Below are positions 51,130 to 59,214 of a stretch of DNA of 64,000 nt, piece after piece; the first letter of the stretch is position 1; each line of letters starts with the position of its first letter. Made by a program: the position numbers and the translations under genes. This DNA comes from Patescibacteria group bacterium. Lineage in GTDB: Bacteria > Patescibacteria > Paceibacteria > UBA9973 > UBA2103. The stretch covers positions 1 through 64,000 of the forward strand of contig SCTS01000003.1 in NCBI GenBank assembly GCA_004322365.1. The letters are read 5' to 3'. The notes beneath the pieces are model-generated. The model searched no databases. It was not told the origin of the DNA and saw only the letters and a list, made by a program, of their open reading frames with translations.

Positions 51130-51270
51130 ATGTTAAGAGATCGTCAACCTACGCTTCGAGAAAAACCTCTAAATCCGCTTGAAACGTATATTTCTTTCAT
51201 GCGGAGAGTGAGTTCACCTCTCATGGAGTGGTTGCTTCCCGATGCATTACCTGCGAAAAAACAAAAATAA
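51130..51270 (+). CDS. 46-aa ORF between atpD and atpC
   Basis: This short basic protein (MLRDRQPTLREKPLNPLETY onwards) starts 6 bp after the atpD stop and ends 5 bp before atpC, with no frame interruption. It has an amphipathic middle (SFMRRVSSPLMEWLLPDAL) that may contact the membrane or another subunit. I do not recognise a family. Tight spacing on both sides suggests it is translated with the operon. Confidence 0.55.
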   Translation: MLRDRQPTLREKPLNPLETYISFMRRVSSPLMEWLLPDALPAKKQK

Positions 51271-51275
51271 TTTTT

Positions 51276-51506
51276 ATGTTGGTTGTTATTGCAAAAGTTC
51301 ATGAGAATCTTTTTTCGGGAGAAGCACTCTCGCTTTCTGCTATGACCACAGAAGGGAAGCTGACGATACTTCCAAAACATGAACCATTTGTAGCAAACCT
51401 GAAAGCAGGAGAAGTGGTAGTAAAAACAACTTCAGGGGAAGAGAGGTTTGATATTACTGAAGGAGTTCTTGAGGTGTCTAACAATCAAGTAACGGTACTT
51501 TTGTAG
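51276..51506 (+). CDS. atpC: F-type ATP synthase subunit epsilon, N-terminal domain only
   Basis: The 76-aa protein consists of the beta-sandwich domain (LFSGEALSLSAMTTEGKLTI, LPKHEPFVANLKAGEVVVK, DITEGVLEVSNNQVTVLL). The C-terminal two-helix domain (~50 residues), which inhibits ATP hydrolysis in many bacteria, is absent. The start is ATG 51276 after TTTTT; the upstream in-frame region belongs to the preceding ORF. It closes the operon. Confidence 0.9.
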   Translation: MLVVIAKVHENLFSGEALSLSAMTTEGKLTILPKHEPFVANLKAGEVVVKTTSGEERFDITEGVLEVSNNQVTVLL

Positions 51507-51545
51507 GTTTCTTGACAAAACTGTATTTTGGAGTATAAGTAGTAG

Positions 51546-51710
51546 ATGGCAAGCAAAAAAGAACGAGTAAAACGAGAACGAGTAATACTTTGTAGTCACC
51601 TATATTGTATATTTCCAGGTCGGCACAAATGCTTTAATTGTGAGGGTATGTACTGTGCTGGTCACTTAGCAATTCACTTAATGATTAGTAGGTGTTCTTC
51701 TATAAGATAG
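51546..51710 (+). CDS. Cys/His-rich microprotein (54 aa) with a consensus leaderless promoter
   Basis: After a Lys/Arg-rich start (MASKKERVKRERV) the protein has CSHLYC, CFNC, CAGH and further His/Cys, enough for two zinc sites. The promoter is textbook: TTGACA (51512-51517), 16 bp, TATAAG (51534-51539), then exactly 6 nt to the ATG. A terminator follows at 51734. It is thus a single-gene transcript, and expression is likely strong. The family is unknown to me. Confidence 0.65.
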   Translation: MASKKERVKRERVILCSHLYCIFPGRHKCFNCEGMYCAGHLAIHLMISRCSSIR

Positions 51711-51733
51711 GAGTAGAATTTTCAGAAGCATCT

Positions 51734-51760
51734 AAAAAGCAACAGATAGTTGCTTTTTTT
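51734..51760 (+). terminator. Intrinsic terminator
   Basis: AAAAAGCAAC-AGATA-GTTGCTTTTTTT is a stem of 10 bp with T run. It separates the plus-strand microprotein from the convergent RND gene, and because the stem also carries an A run it may work in both directions. Confidence 0.88.
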
Positions 51761-51769
51761 ATACAAGAT

Positions 51770-54700
51770 TTAAGTTGACGAAGAGGGATTCCAGAATTGT
51801 TTTCCTGGGTTTCGGTAGACGAGGATTGGGGTGAGTACCAATGTCAAAATCATTGCAAATGAGAGGCCAAACATAATAGCGAAGGCAAGAGGTCCCCATA
51901 GTGCAGATGCGCCAGCGAGAGGAATCATACCAATGACGGTAGTGATGGTAGTGAGAACAATTGGTCGGAGTCTACTTGCTGAACCGTCGACAACTACCTC
52001 CTCCAATGTCTTTCCTTCAGGATTCTTCATGCGGATTATGATTGAGTCCACAAGAATTATGGCGTGGTTGATTATGACGCCAGCAAGCGCAATGACACCA
52101 AGAAGGGAAGAGAATGAGAGTGGCTGTCCAGTAAGAGCAAGGCCACCTAGTACTCCAATGAGAGAAAGAATAACGAGCATGAGGAGATAGAACGAATAGC
52201 GGAATGAATTGAATTCGAGTACTAGAACTGCAAGCATAAGCACCAAACCAGCAAGGAAGGCAATTCCCATTTCACTGAATGACTTGTTTACATCTTCCGT
52301 TTCGCCTCCGATTTTCATTACCACACCGGTCGGTAGAGTTTCTTTTTCAATAGCTTTTTTGAATGCAGTAGACACCTCAACAGCTGTTGCCCCTCCTTCG
52401 GTGTATGCAGAAACAGTGGCAATGTTTTTTTGGTCTTGGCGCCTAATAACTGCGTTTGATTTTTCAATAGAAGGAGAGAGAATTGAACCTAACAGTACTG
52501 TGCCCCGAGGTGTTTTTACAGATAGGTTTAGGAGCGTATTGATGTCTGCTTTTGTTGTATCTCCAGGTTCTTGCCAAGCAGGGTTTAGGTTTGTGGAGAC
52601 AAGAACGTCGATGTCCTCGGTGTCGTTTTTTATAGTGGTTGCAACAACACCTGAGACTGCAGTTCGGAGAATGCTTGCTACTTGAAGAGGTGAGAGTCCC
52701 ACTTGTGATGCCTTGGCGCGGTCAATAGTGAGAGCAAACTGTGTTCCGTCGTCTTTAATAGATGTAGCTACTTCAGCGGTACCTTTGATGGAGCGCATCA
52801 TTTTTTCACCGGTGGCTACTGAGCGCTCTAGGTCATCAAGATTGTCTCCTGAAAAGGTTATAAGAACTGGGGCGCCCGAAGGTGGTCCGCCAGCTGGCTC
52901 GAATGCATTTACAGAAAATTCATGGAAAACAGAAACTTTTTTTCTGAGCTCCTCAGTAATTTGTGTTGAAGTTTGTTTCCGATCTTCTTTCGGTACGAGC
53001 TTGATGGTGATGTTTGCGTATTTGGCACCGCTGGATTGATTTTGACTTAATCCTGATGAAGCACCGACGGTGGTTACAAATGAGCTGATACGCGAATCGT
53101 TATAAAGAAGCTCTTCTACACCTCGGGTGGCAAGATCAGTCGCTTCAAGTGGTGTGCCTTGCTTTGCTTCTACTTCAAGATATACATAATCGGCATCTTC
53201 TGATGGGAAAAAGAGCACTTTCACAATACCTGACACTGGTAAGAGAATTGCTACGACGAGAGCAAGACCCAATCCAAGCATGAATCTATTTTGGAATTTT
53301 CTATTTTTCAAAACTCCCGTAAGAAAGCTTCGGTACCATACTTGTGCTTTGTTATTCCACTCTTCTTGTATGAATTGAAGTTTGCCAGTGCTTCGCTTGG
53401 TGAGATTTATTGCAATTAATGGTACAAGGCCGAGTGCTACAAAAATCGAAGCAATAAGAATGGTAATGATTGTAAAGGGGATTGATTGAATGTATTGACC
53501 AACAATGCCTGAAATAAAGAAGAGTGGTGCAAACATAACGACAGTCGTCATGGTTCCTGCAGTCAAAGGTCGTGCGTATTCACGGATGGCTTCTTTTGCT
53601 GCGCGAATCGGATCACCGAATTTCTGGTAGCGCGTGTGAATTGCTTCTGTTACCACGATGCCAGAATCAACAAGAATGCCGATCGCAAGAATGAGTGCGA
53701 AGAGTGAGACGAAGTTTATGGTATTACCTGAAGCGTTCAGTCCTATGAAGGCAATAACAAAAGAAAGAGGAATCGAAAGTCCTGCAACGAGCGATTCTCG
53801 CCAGCCAATTGTTAACACAAGGCAGATCATGACGAGAGCGATTGTTTCTAAGCCAACTTTAGTAAGTTCGCTCAAACTTTTCTGAACTTCTTCTCCAAGG
53901 TCAATCGAGATATCGGTAGTGATACCCAAAAGCATTGTTCCTGAGAGTGAGTTTAGTTTTTCTTTTGCTGCTGATGCTGTTTTGAAAATATTTCCTCCAG
54001 CTTTTTTATATACTGAAAGGGTAATTGCAGGCTCTGCTGGATCGCCTTTAGTAGAAACGCGAGATACGCTTTTTGCTTTCTCAAGACCGTTAACGATGTC
54101 CGCTACATCGCGAAGATAAATTGGATTGCCGTTCAAATTCCCGATACTTGTTTGCGCGAGTTCTTCTGGGTCATTCAGATCACCCTTAAAGGCAACAGAA
54201 TACTCAATGGCATCGACGGTTATAGTGCCGACAGGTAAAGAGCTATTGGACGCGCTTAGGGCGGATACTACGTCCGTAAGTGATAGTCCGTATGATTGTA
54301 GAGCTTCTTTGCGGACAATTATGTTCGCTTCTCGTTCGCGGGTACCGCTGATTTCCACTCTGGACACACCAGACACTTGCTCAAGTTCATCCTGCACATC
54401 TTTGGCAAGACGAGTAAATTCTGTTGGCGGAAGTCCGCCAGAAAGAGACACTATAAAAATTGGTTGATCGTTCGCTGTGATGCGCAGTACCACAGGTTCG
54501 TCTGCGTCTTTAGGAAGTTTGGGTTTTGCACGGTCAACTGCATCTTTAACATCCTGAATTGATTTATCAATATTTGCCGATGCTTCAAATTCAGCACTCA
54601 CTACAGAGACTCCTTCGCGAGAAGATGAGGTAAGTTTGTGAAGGTTCTCAACAGTCCCAACTTCTTTCTCTATTTCCTTTGTTATGAGTTTTTCAGTGTC

Positions 54701-54874
54701 TGCTGCAGAGGCACCACGAAGTGTTGTTTGAATAATGGCAATAGGAATTGTTACCTCTGGGGCATTTTCTTTTGGTATTGCTAAAACGGCTACGAACCCT
54801 GCCACCACAAGCCCGATTATTACTAGGATAGTGAACTGCCTGCGTTCAATGAAAAAGTTCCAAAATTTATGCAT
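51770..54874 (-). CDS. RND-superfamily efflux permease
   Basis: The 1034-aa protein has the AcrB/MexF-like layout: one N-terminal helix (FTILVIIGLVVAGFVAVLAI), a large extracytoplasmic loop, a helix bundle, a second loop and a second bundle, twelve membrane helices in all. The relay segment ALILAIGILVDSGIVVTEAI (~395) keeps one of the usual two Asp. VIINHAIILVDSIIIR (~945) lacks the AcrB Lys and resembles other HAE-type pumps. The membrane-fusion partner is encoded 30 bp upstream. No outer-membrane channel gene is present in the window. Confidence 0.93.
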   Translation of the reverse strand: MHKFWNFFIERRQFTILVIIGLVVAGFVAVLAIPKENAPEVTIPIAIIQTTLRGASAADTEKLITKEIEKEVGTVENLHKLTSSSREGVSVVSAEFEASANIDKSIQDVKDAVDRAKPKLPKDADEPVVLRITANDQPIFIVSLSGGLPPTEFTRLAKDVQDELEQVSGVSRVEISGTREREANIIVRKEALQSYGLSLTDVVSALSASNSSLPVGTITVDAIEYSVAFKGDLNDPEELAQTSIGNLNGNPIYLRDVADIVNGLEKAKSVSRVSTKGDPAEPAITLSVYKKAGGNIFKTASAAKEKLNSLSGTMLLGITTDISIDLGEEVQKSLSELTKVGLETIALVMICLVLTIGWRESLVAGLSIPLSFVIAFIGLNASGNTINFVSLFALILAIGILVDSGIVVTEAIHTRYQKFGDPIRAAKEAIREYARPLTAGTMTTVVMFAPLFFISGIVGQYIQSIPFTIITILIASIFVALGLVPLIAINLTKRSTGKLQFIQEEWNNKAQVWYRSFLTGVLKNRKFQNRFMLGLGLALVVAILLPVSGIVKVLFFPSEDADYVYLEVEAKQGTPLEATDLATRGVEELLYNDSRISSFVTTVGASSGLSQNQSSGAKYANITIKLVPKEDRKQTSTQITEELRKKVSVFHEFSVNAFEPAGGPPSGAPVLITFSGDNLDDLERSVATGEKMMRSIKGTAEVATSIKDDGTQFALTIDRAKASQVGLSPLQVASILRTAVSGVVATTIKNDTEDIDVLVSTNLNPAWQEPGDTTKADINTLLNLSVKTPRGTVLLGSILSPSIEKSNAVIRRQDQKNIATVSAYTEGGATAVEVSTAFKKAIEKETLPTGVVMKIGGETEDVNKSFSEMGIAFLAGLVLMLAVLVLEFNSFRYSFYLLMLVILSLIGVLGGLALTGQPLSFSSLLGVIALAGVIINHAIILVDSIIIRMKNPEGKTLEEVVVDGSASRLRPIVLTTITTVIGMIPLAGASALWGPLAFAIMFGLSFAMILTLVLTPILVYRNPGKQFWNPSSST

Positions 54875-54904
54875 ACGAGTTAGCTAATGGCTATAGCCTA
54901 AAAC

Positions 54905-56506
54905 CTATTGGCTAATAATTACTTCTTCACCATCCTTAAGGCCTCGAGCATCTTTAACTATTCTCATGTCGGAAGTTATTCCTGAAGTTACCGCAATTCT
55001 AGAACCTGCAAGCGTTCCAACAATCACAGGGTGGGGAACAAGGATTCCATTTTCAGTAACGGTGAAAACAATTGTTCCCTCAGGGGTAATTTTGAGTGCA
55101 GATAAAGGTAGGGTGAGAGGAGTGTCCTTTACTGATGTTTTGGTTGTTCGCGCAATGGATACAGATGCACTTGATCCAGAAACTAGAGAAGTATTTTGAG
55201 GAATAGAGATGCGAACTTCAGCTTTTTTTGTTACAGGGTCAAGTGCGTTTGCAAGTCTGACAACTTTACCTGTGACTGATTTTCCAACCACTACAGTTGC
55301 CCCAACGGAAATGTCAGCAATGTCACGCTCTGAAACGAACACAACAACCTCAAGACCTCGTGCATTCGTTATATATACAACAGGCACTGACGCGTTCACG
55401 AAAGACCCCACCTCAAGGTCAAGACGGTTAATAGTGCCTCCAATTGGTGCGCGGATGATAGTTTTTTCTAGATTAGCTTTTGCTGCTTGAAGATTAGCTT
55501 CTGCTCCGCGTACATCCGAATTTTGTAATGCACCTCCAGAAAGATTTTCTGTTGACACTTGTACTGCGGAAGTCTTCGCCTTCAAATTCTCAATTGCACT
55601 ATTCACTGCAGAGGCAGAACCGTTTACGTTTGAAAGTGCTAGTGATACATCAGCACGATATCCTGCAATTGCAGCATCAGTAACGGAGCCAGACGCGATT
55701 GCCTTATTGAGAGCTGAAACCGTTGCAGAGAGAAGATCGCGAACCTTATTGATGTCACCCCGGAGAGCTTCAAGCTCAGCAAGGGCGCTTGTGGCGTCAG
55801 TTGGAGTCTCTGCTCTTTCTTCTCGGATTAAAACAGTTTGTATTGCAAGGCGCTTACTTTCTACATTCAGAACAGCCTGAGAATTTGAAGTCGATACTAT
55901 AAATTTAGGCTGTGAGCCGTTTGGATTAGAAAATACCCCATCTAATTTTTTACTCACTGCATCGTCAAGCGTCGCGTAGGTGCTAGCAATTGTATTTTTT
56001 GCGGAGTTAATACTTGCAGTGAGACTGTCTTCAGCACTGCCAAGTCCGATACCGCTTACGGCGACACCTGTCTTTGCTTTATCAAGTGCTGCTTCTGCTT
56101 GTGCTACTCCTGCGCGTTGTGAATCGTTCTTCAGGTCTGCAATGACTGTGCCAGCCCCAACAGTGTCACCGAGTGATCGGTACACATGTGCGACCGTACC
56201 AGATGCATCAGGAGCTACATTGGCTTCGCTGACGGAGCGAACTTCACCAATTAAGGAGATGGGTTCTGGAGCAGAAAGGTCGTTTGCCGAGAGTAGGGTC
56301 ACTTGCCGTCTCCCGTCTGTAGCCCCCTCAGGCTTTGCTTTGAAAAAATAAGACATACCTACACTTCCGGCAATGAGAGCAACAATAATGCCAAGAGAAA
56401 TGAGTTTATGTGCTTTTGCTACGATAAAAAACTCTTGTGAAGCTTTCCAAATAAATATCAATCCTCCTCGAAGAAAGGTGAGTGCGCGTATAAGGTGTTC
56501 GTTCAT
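54905..56506 (-). CDS. HlyD/AcrA-type membrane-fusion protein of the RND pump
   Basis: This 533-aa protein has one N-terminal membrane segment (~37-55), a lipoyl-like half (NVAPDASGTVAHVYRSLGDTV, ~93), a long alpha-helical hairpin (~120-340, Ala/Ser-rich), the second lipoyl half (IIRAPIGGTINRLDLEVGSF, ~355) and a beta-barrel domain. The hairpin is long for a protein that in Gram-negatives contacts TolC. Its ATG lies 3 bp after the AbrB-type gene stop, so regulator, adaptor and permease form one operon. Confidence 0.92.
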   Translation of the reverse strand: MNEHLIRALTFLRGGLIFIWKASQEFFIVAKAHKLISLGIIVALIAGSVGMSYFFKAKPEGATDGRRQVTLLSANDLSAPEPISLIGEVRSVSEANVAPDASGTVAHVYRSLGDTVGAGTVIADLKNDSQRAGVAQAEAALDKAKTGVAVSGIGLGSAEDSLTASINSAKNTIASTYATLDDAVSKKLDGVFSNPNGSQPKFIVSTSNSQAVLNVESKRLAIQTVLIREERAETPTDATSALAELEALRGDINKVRDLLSATVSALNKAIASGSVTDAAIAGYRADVSLALSNVNGSASAVNSAIENLKAKTSAVQVSTENLSGGALQNSDVRGAEANLQAAKANLEKTIIRAPIGGTINRLDLEVGSFVNASVPVVYITNARGLEVVVFVSERDIADISVGATVVVGKSVTGKVVRLANALDPVTKKAEVRISIPQNTSLVSGSSASVSIARTTKTSVKDTPLTLPLSALKITPEGTIVFTVTENGILVPHPVIVGTLAGSRIAVTSGITSDMRIVKDARGLKDGEEVIISQ

Positions 56507-56509
56507 ATA

Positions 56510-56761
56510 TTACGATCGTTCAGTTTTTTTAAGTACTGAGCGAATATTTTTTAAATTGCCCGCTAAATGCGCTGCGAATTTTTCAACATTTGCGAGTTTA
56601 GTAAATGCAATCATATCGCACCCCATGCCAAAAACGAGTAATTTCTCACCATCTTTGAGGTTCATTGCTTTCCGTGCTTCCGCAGGAATTACAACCTGTC
56701 CTTTGGCGCCCACTGTGGTGGTGCCATAAAACTCTTTTTGGGTAGTGTGTGGTTTTATCAT
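56510..56761 (-). CDS. AbrB/MazE-type DNA-binding protein
   Basis: This 83-aa protein has the swapped-hairpin domain TTVGAKGQVVIPAEARKAMN (~15-34) followed by LKDGEKLLVF, characteristic of AbrB/SpoVT. A C-terminal helix (FAAHLAGNLKNIRSVLKK) may support dimerisation. It directly precedes the efflux genes and probably regulates them. The start at 56761 (MIKPHTTQKEF) is chosen because the longer in-frame upstream region reads as unrelated hydrophobic sequence. Confidence 0.85.
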   Translation of the reverse strand: MIKPHTTQKEFYGTTTVGAKGQVVIPAEARKAMNLKDGEKLLVFGMGCDMIAFTKLANVEKFAAHLAGNLKNIRSVLKKTERS

Positions 56762-56893
56762 AAGTATTTCGAATCCTATCATGAGTATCCCAATGCATAC
56801 AAGTATGAAATGTAAGAATATCAGCAGGCTCGTCCACATGCCTCTTGAGATAAAAAACAAAGGAAAGATTGTATGTCTGCTAGAATAGGCGAC

Positions 56894-57481
56894 ATGACTT
56901 CGAGTAAGAAGAAAATATTTATTCTCATGGGAAATCCTGACAGCGATTCTCGTACAGGACACCTTGCTGATGCGTATGAACTCGGCGCTCTTGAAGCAGG
57001 ACATGAAGTGAGGCGTCAAAATGTAGGTGAGATGCATTTCGACCCAATACTCCATAAGGGATATAAGGTTATTCAGGAATTAGAGCCTGACTTAAAAGCT
57101 TTTCAGGAAAATGTACGATGGGCAGATCATTTGGTGGTGTTGTATCCAAACTGGTGGTCCACGATGCCCGCCCTCTTGAAGGGACTTATTGACCGGGCGT
57201 GGCTTCCGGGGTTTGCGTTTCGTTTTCATAAAACCGACACATGGTGGGACGGTCTTTTGAAAGGAAGGAGCGCTCGCATAATAATTTTAGCTAACACCAA
57301 CCCATGGGCTGCGTGGTTTATGTTTGGTGAATTCACTAACGAACTTGCGCGGGCAACGCTCGCATTTTCAGGTATTCGTCCAATTTCAATCAATGTGTTT
57401 ACACCCTCTGAGAAAGTCTCAGAAACCAAATGGAAAAAATGGGTGCAGATGGTGCAAGAAATGGGGAAATTTGCCCGTTAA
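56894..57481 (+). CDS. Flavodoxin-fold NAD(P)H:quinone oxidoreductase
   Basis: The 195-aa protein has a flavodoxin-like fold of the MdaB/KefF/NQO1 group: KIFILMGNPDSDSRTGHLAD (~7), WADHLVVLYPNWWSTMPALL KG (in parts, ~85), DRAWLPGFAFRF, and IIILANTNPWAAWFMFG. The FMN and quinone residues are in these blocks. TAGAAT (56881-56886) lies 7 nt before the ATG. It would reduce quinones or nitro compounds by two electrons, a plausible detoxification partner for the adjacent efflux genes on the other strand. Confidence 0.9.
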   Translation: MTSSKKKIFILMGNPDSDSRTGHLADAYELGALEAGHEVRRQNVGEMHFDPILHKGYKVIQELEPDLKAFQENVRWADHLVVLYPNWWSTMPALLKGLIDRAWLPGFAFRFHKTDTWWDGLLKGRSARIIILANTNPWAAWFMFGEFTNELARATLAFSGIRPISINVFTPSEKVSETKWKKWVQMVQEMGKFAR

Positions 57482-57501
57482 TTTTTCAATGTTGCATTTT
57501 T

Positions 57502-57547
57502 ATCTGTATAGGATAATCTAACGACCGTTAGGTTATCCTATACAGAT
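57502..57547. repeat. Palindrome family member 2 (46 bp)
   Basis: 22 of 23 pairs form around an AC centre (CTAACGACCGTTAG core), including one T-G wobble. Compared with members 1 and 3, GT/AC pairs at the inner arm are GG/CC here, so changes are compensatory. It starts 20 bp after a gene stop and is followed by TGTTTTAAA. Confidence 0.88.
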
Positions 57548-57652
57548 GTTTTAAACTTAAGGAACAAAACTAAAGTATTTTTGTTACCTTGGCTGTATTC
57601 AAAAAGTACTACATGTGCACCCTTTATTAACTCAGTGTATAACTTTTTATAT

Positions 57653-57862
57653 ATGCCTTTTGGAAGAATACTTGAAGGAAAAATAAACCGTCGAGCTAAG
57701 GCTGATCGAACTTTGGTTGGTGAACGCGAAGTTAAACTCGATTCTTTTGGACGTCAATTGAAAAAAAGAAATGAGGGGGTTTATGATGTGTGGGGCATCT
57801 TAAAAATTTTTGAAAGCGGTAGAACGGAAAAGGTGATTCGAATAGGATCTTTCGAAGGATAG
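57653..57862 (+). CDS. 69-aa basic ORF between two palindromes
   Basis: The protein MPFGRILEGKINRRAKADRT... continues with a charged segment and ends in GILKIFESGRTEKVIRIGSF EG. No family is recognised. TATAAC (57638-57643) is 9 nt before the ATG. It is the only ORF in the 57.5-58.0 kb interval bounded by palindromes 2 and 3. The rest of the interval (57863-58091) holds palindrome 3 and a CCCTAAACCCTATACACTA spacer and no gene. Confidence 0.5.
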   Translation: MPFGRILEGKINRRAKADRTLVGEREVKLDSFGRQLKKRNEGVYDVWGILKIFESGRTEKVIRIGSFEG

Positions 57863-57911
57863 GGTTAATTAATACATTGCGCAGCTAAAGCGTAATAATC
57901 CTGATTCCTGT

Positions 57912-57953
57912 CTGTATAGTATAATTTAACGATCGTTAAATTATACTATACAG
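57912..57953. repeat. Palindrome family member 3 (42 bp, perfect)
   Basis: All 21 pairs match around GATC (TTTAACGATCGTTAAA core, outer CTGTATAG/CTATACAG). It is followed by GTCTTTTTTT, so here it also looks like an intrinsic terminator on the plus strand. Confidence 0.92.
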
Positions 57954-58091
57954 GTCTTTTTTTAAATCTTTCTTGATTGTGATTGCGCAGGTTTGATTAA
58001 AATATTATTTTCTTGAAAGTCGAATAATCTTTTCAGGCATTGCGATGTATCGACTAGCCACTAAGCCCTAAACCCTATACACTAGGCACCT

Positions 58092-59189
58092 ATGGGTTTA
58101 TCTATCGGTATTGTTGGTCTTCCAAATGTGGGCAAATCCACACTTTTTAACGCACTCACCGCAAAAGGTGTCCCTGCGGAGAATTATCCGTTTTGTACTA
58201 TCGATCCATCGGTCGGCATTGTGCCAGTGCCTGACCCTCGCCTTCAAAAACTTGCCACGCTTTCAAATTGCTCAAAGATCATTCCTGCGGTTATTGAGTT
58301 TGTTGATATTGCTGGCTTGGTAAAGGGTGCGTCTGAAGGTGCCGGACTAGGAAATCAGTTTCTTCAGCACATTCGCGAAACAGATGCGATTTTGGAAGTG
58401 GTGCGTATCTTTGATGACGCCGACATTACACACGTTGAAGGTGAGGTTGATCCTGTTCATGATATTGAAGTCATCAATCTAGAACTTGTTCTTACTGATC
58501 TTTCTGCAGTATTAAAGCGACTTCAAAGTGTTGAGCGCGATAGCAAGCGGGGAGTTAAAGAAGCAATTTTAGAACAAGCAACACTACAGAAAGTTGAACA
58601 AACTCTTTCAGCGGGAAAGCTCGCCTCAACCACAGTACTGTCAGATGAAGAACGCTTTGCAATACGCGGATTGCAACTTTTGACCATGAAGCCAATTATG
58701 TACGCCCTCAATAAAAAAGCCGGGGGGCACAATCTTGATGAGATGAATGATGGTCGCTATCAAAAACTCGTTGAGTTTTTAGACGGTATGGGTGCTGAAT
58801 ACGCCACTGTGGATGCAGGAATTGAAGGAGAACTTCGTGATGTTGCAGGTGAAGATAAAGAAACATTGAGACGAGAGTTTGGGGTTTTAGACGACGGGCT
58901 AGACGGGCTTATTCGTGCAGGATATCGGTTGCTTGGATTAATGACATTCCTTACTACGGGAGAGGTTGAAACGAGAGCGTGGACAGTGAAGATTGGCTCC
59001 ACCGCACCTGAAGCTGGGGCAGCTATTCATACTGACTTTAGGGATACCTTTATTAAGGCAGAAGTGGTTCCCTATGAAAAACTCGTTGAGGCTGGATCGT
59101 ATGTTGCAGCTCGCGAAAAAGGTTGGGTGCGAACAGAAGGCAAGGAATATATAGTGAAAGACGGAGATGTCATTGAATTCAAGGTATGA
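58092..59189 (+). CDS. ychF: YchF/OLA1-type GTPase (Obg family)
   Basis: The 365-aa protein has P-loop GLPNVGKSTLFNALT (~8-22), switch region ENYPFCTIDPSVGIVPVPD, G3 as FVDIAGLVKGASEGAGLGNQ (~71), a coiled insertion and the TGS domain at the C-terminus (TDFRDTFIKAEVVPYEKLVE, ~300). YchF prefers ATP in many species because the G4 motif is altered; here the G4 segment is NKKAGG. It binds ribosomes and affects stress responses. TACACT (58078-58083) lies 8 nt before the ATG. Confidence 0.95.
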   Translation: MGLSIGIVGLPNVGKSTLFNALTAKGVPAENYPFCTIDPSVGIVPVPDPRLQKLATLSNCSKIIPAVIEFVDIAGLVKGASEGAGLGNQFLQHIRETDAILEVVRIFDDADITHVEGEVDPVHDIEVINLELVLTDLSAVLKRLQSVERDSKRGVKEAILEQATLQKVEQTLSAGKLASTTVLSDEERFAIRGLQLLTMKPIMYALNKKAGGHNLDEMNDGRYQKLVEFLDGMGAEYATVDAGIEGELRDVAGEDKETLRREFGVLDDGLDGLIRAGYRLLGLMTFLTTGEVETRAWTVKIGSTAPEAGAAIHTDFRDTFIKAEVVPYEKLVEAGSYVAAREKGWVRTEGKEYIVKDGDVIEFKV

Positions 59190-59214
59190 TGAAGATGTTA
59201 GTAATGTAGTTTTT

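Noticed and set aside
53658..56351. Several plus-strand frames over the RND and adaptor genes
   Set aside because: They are antisense shadows of the two efflux genes, whose domain structure is clear on the minus strand.
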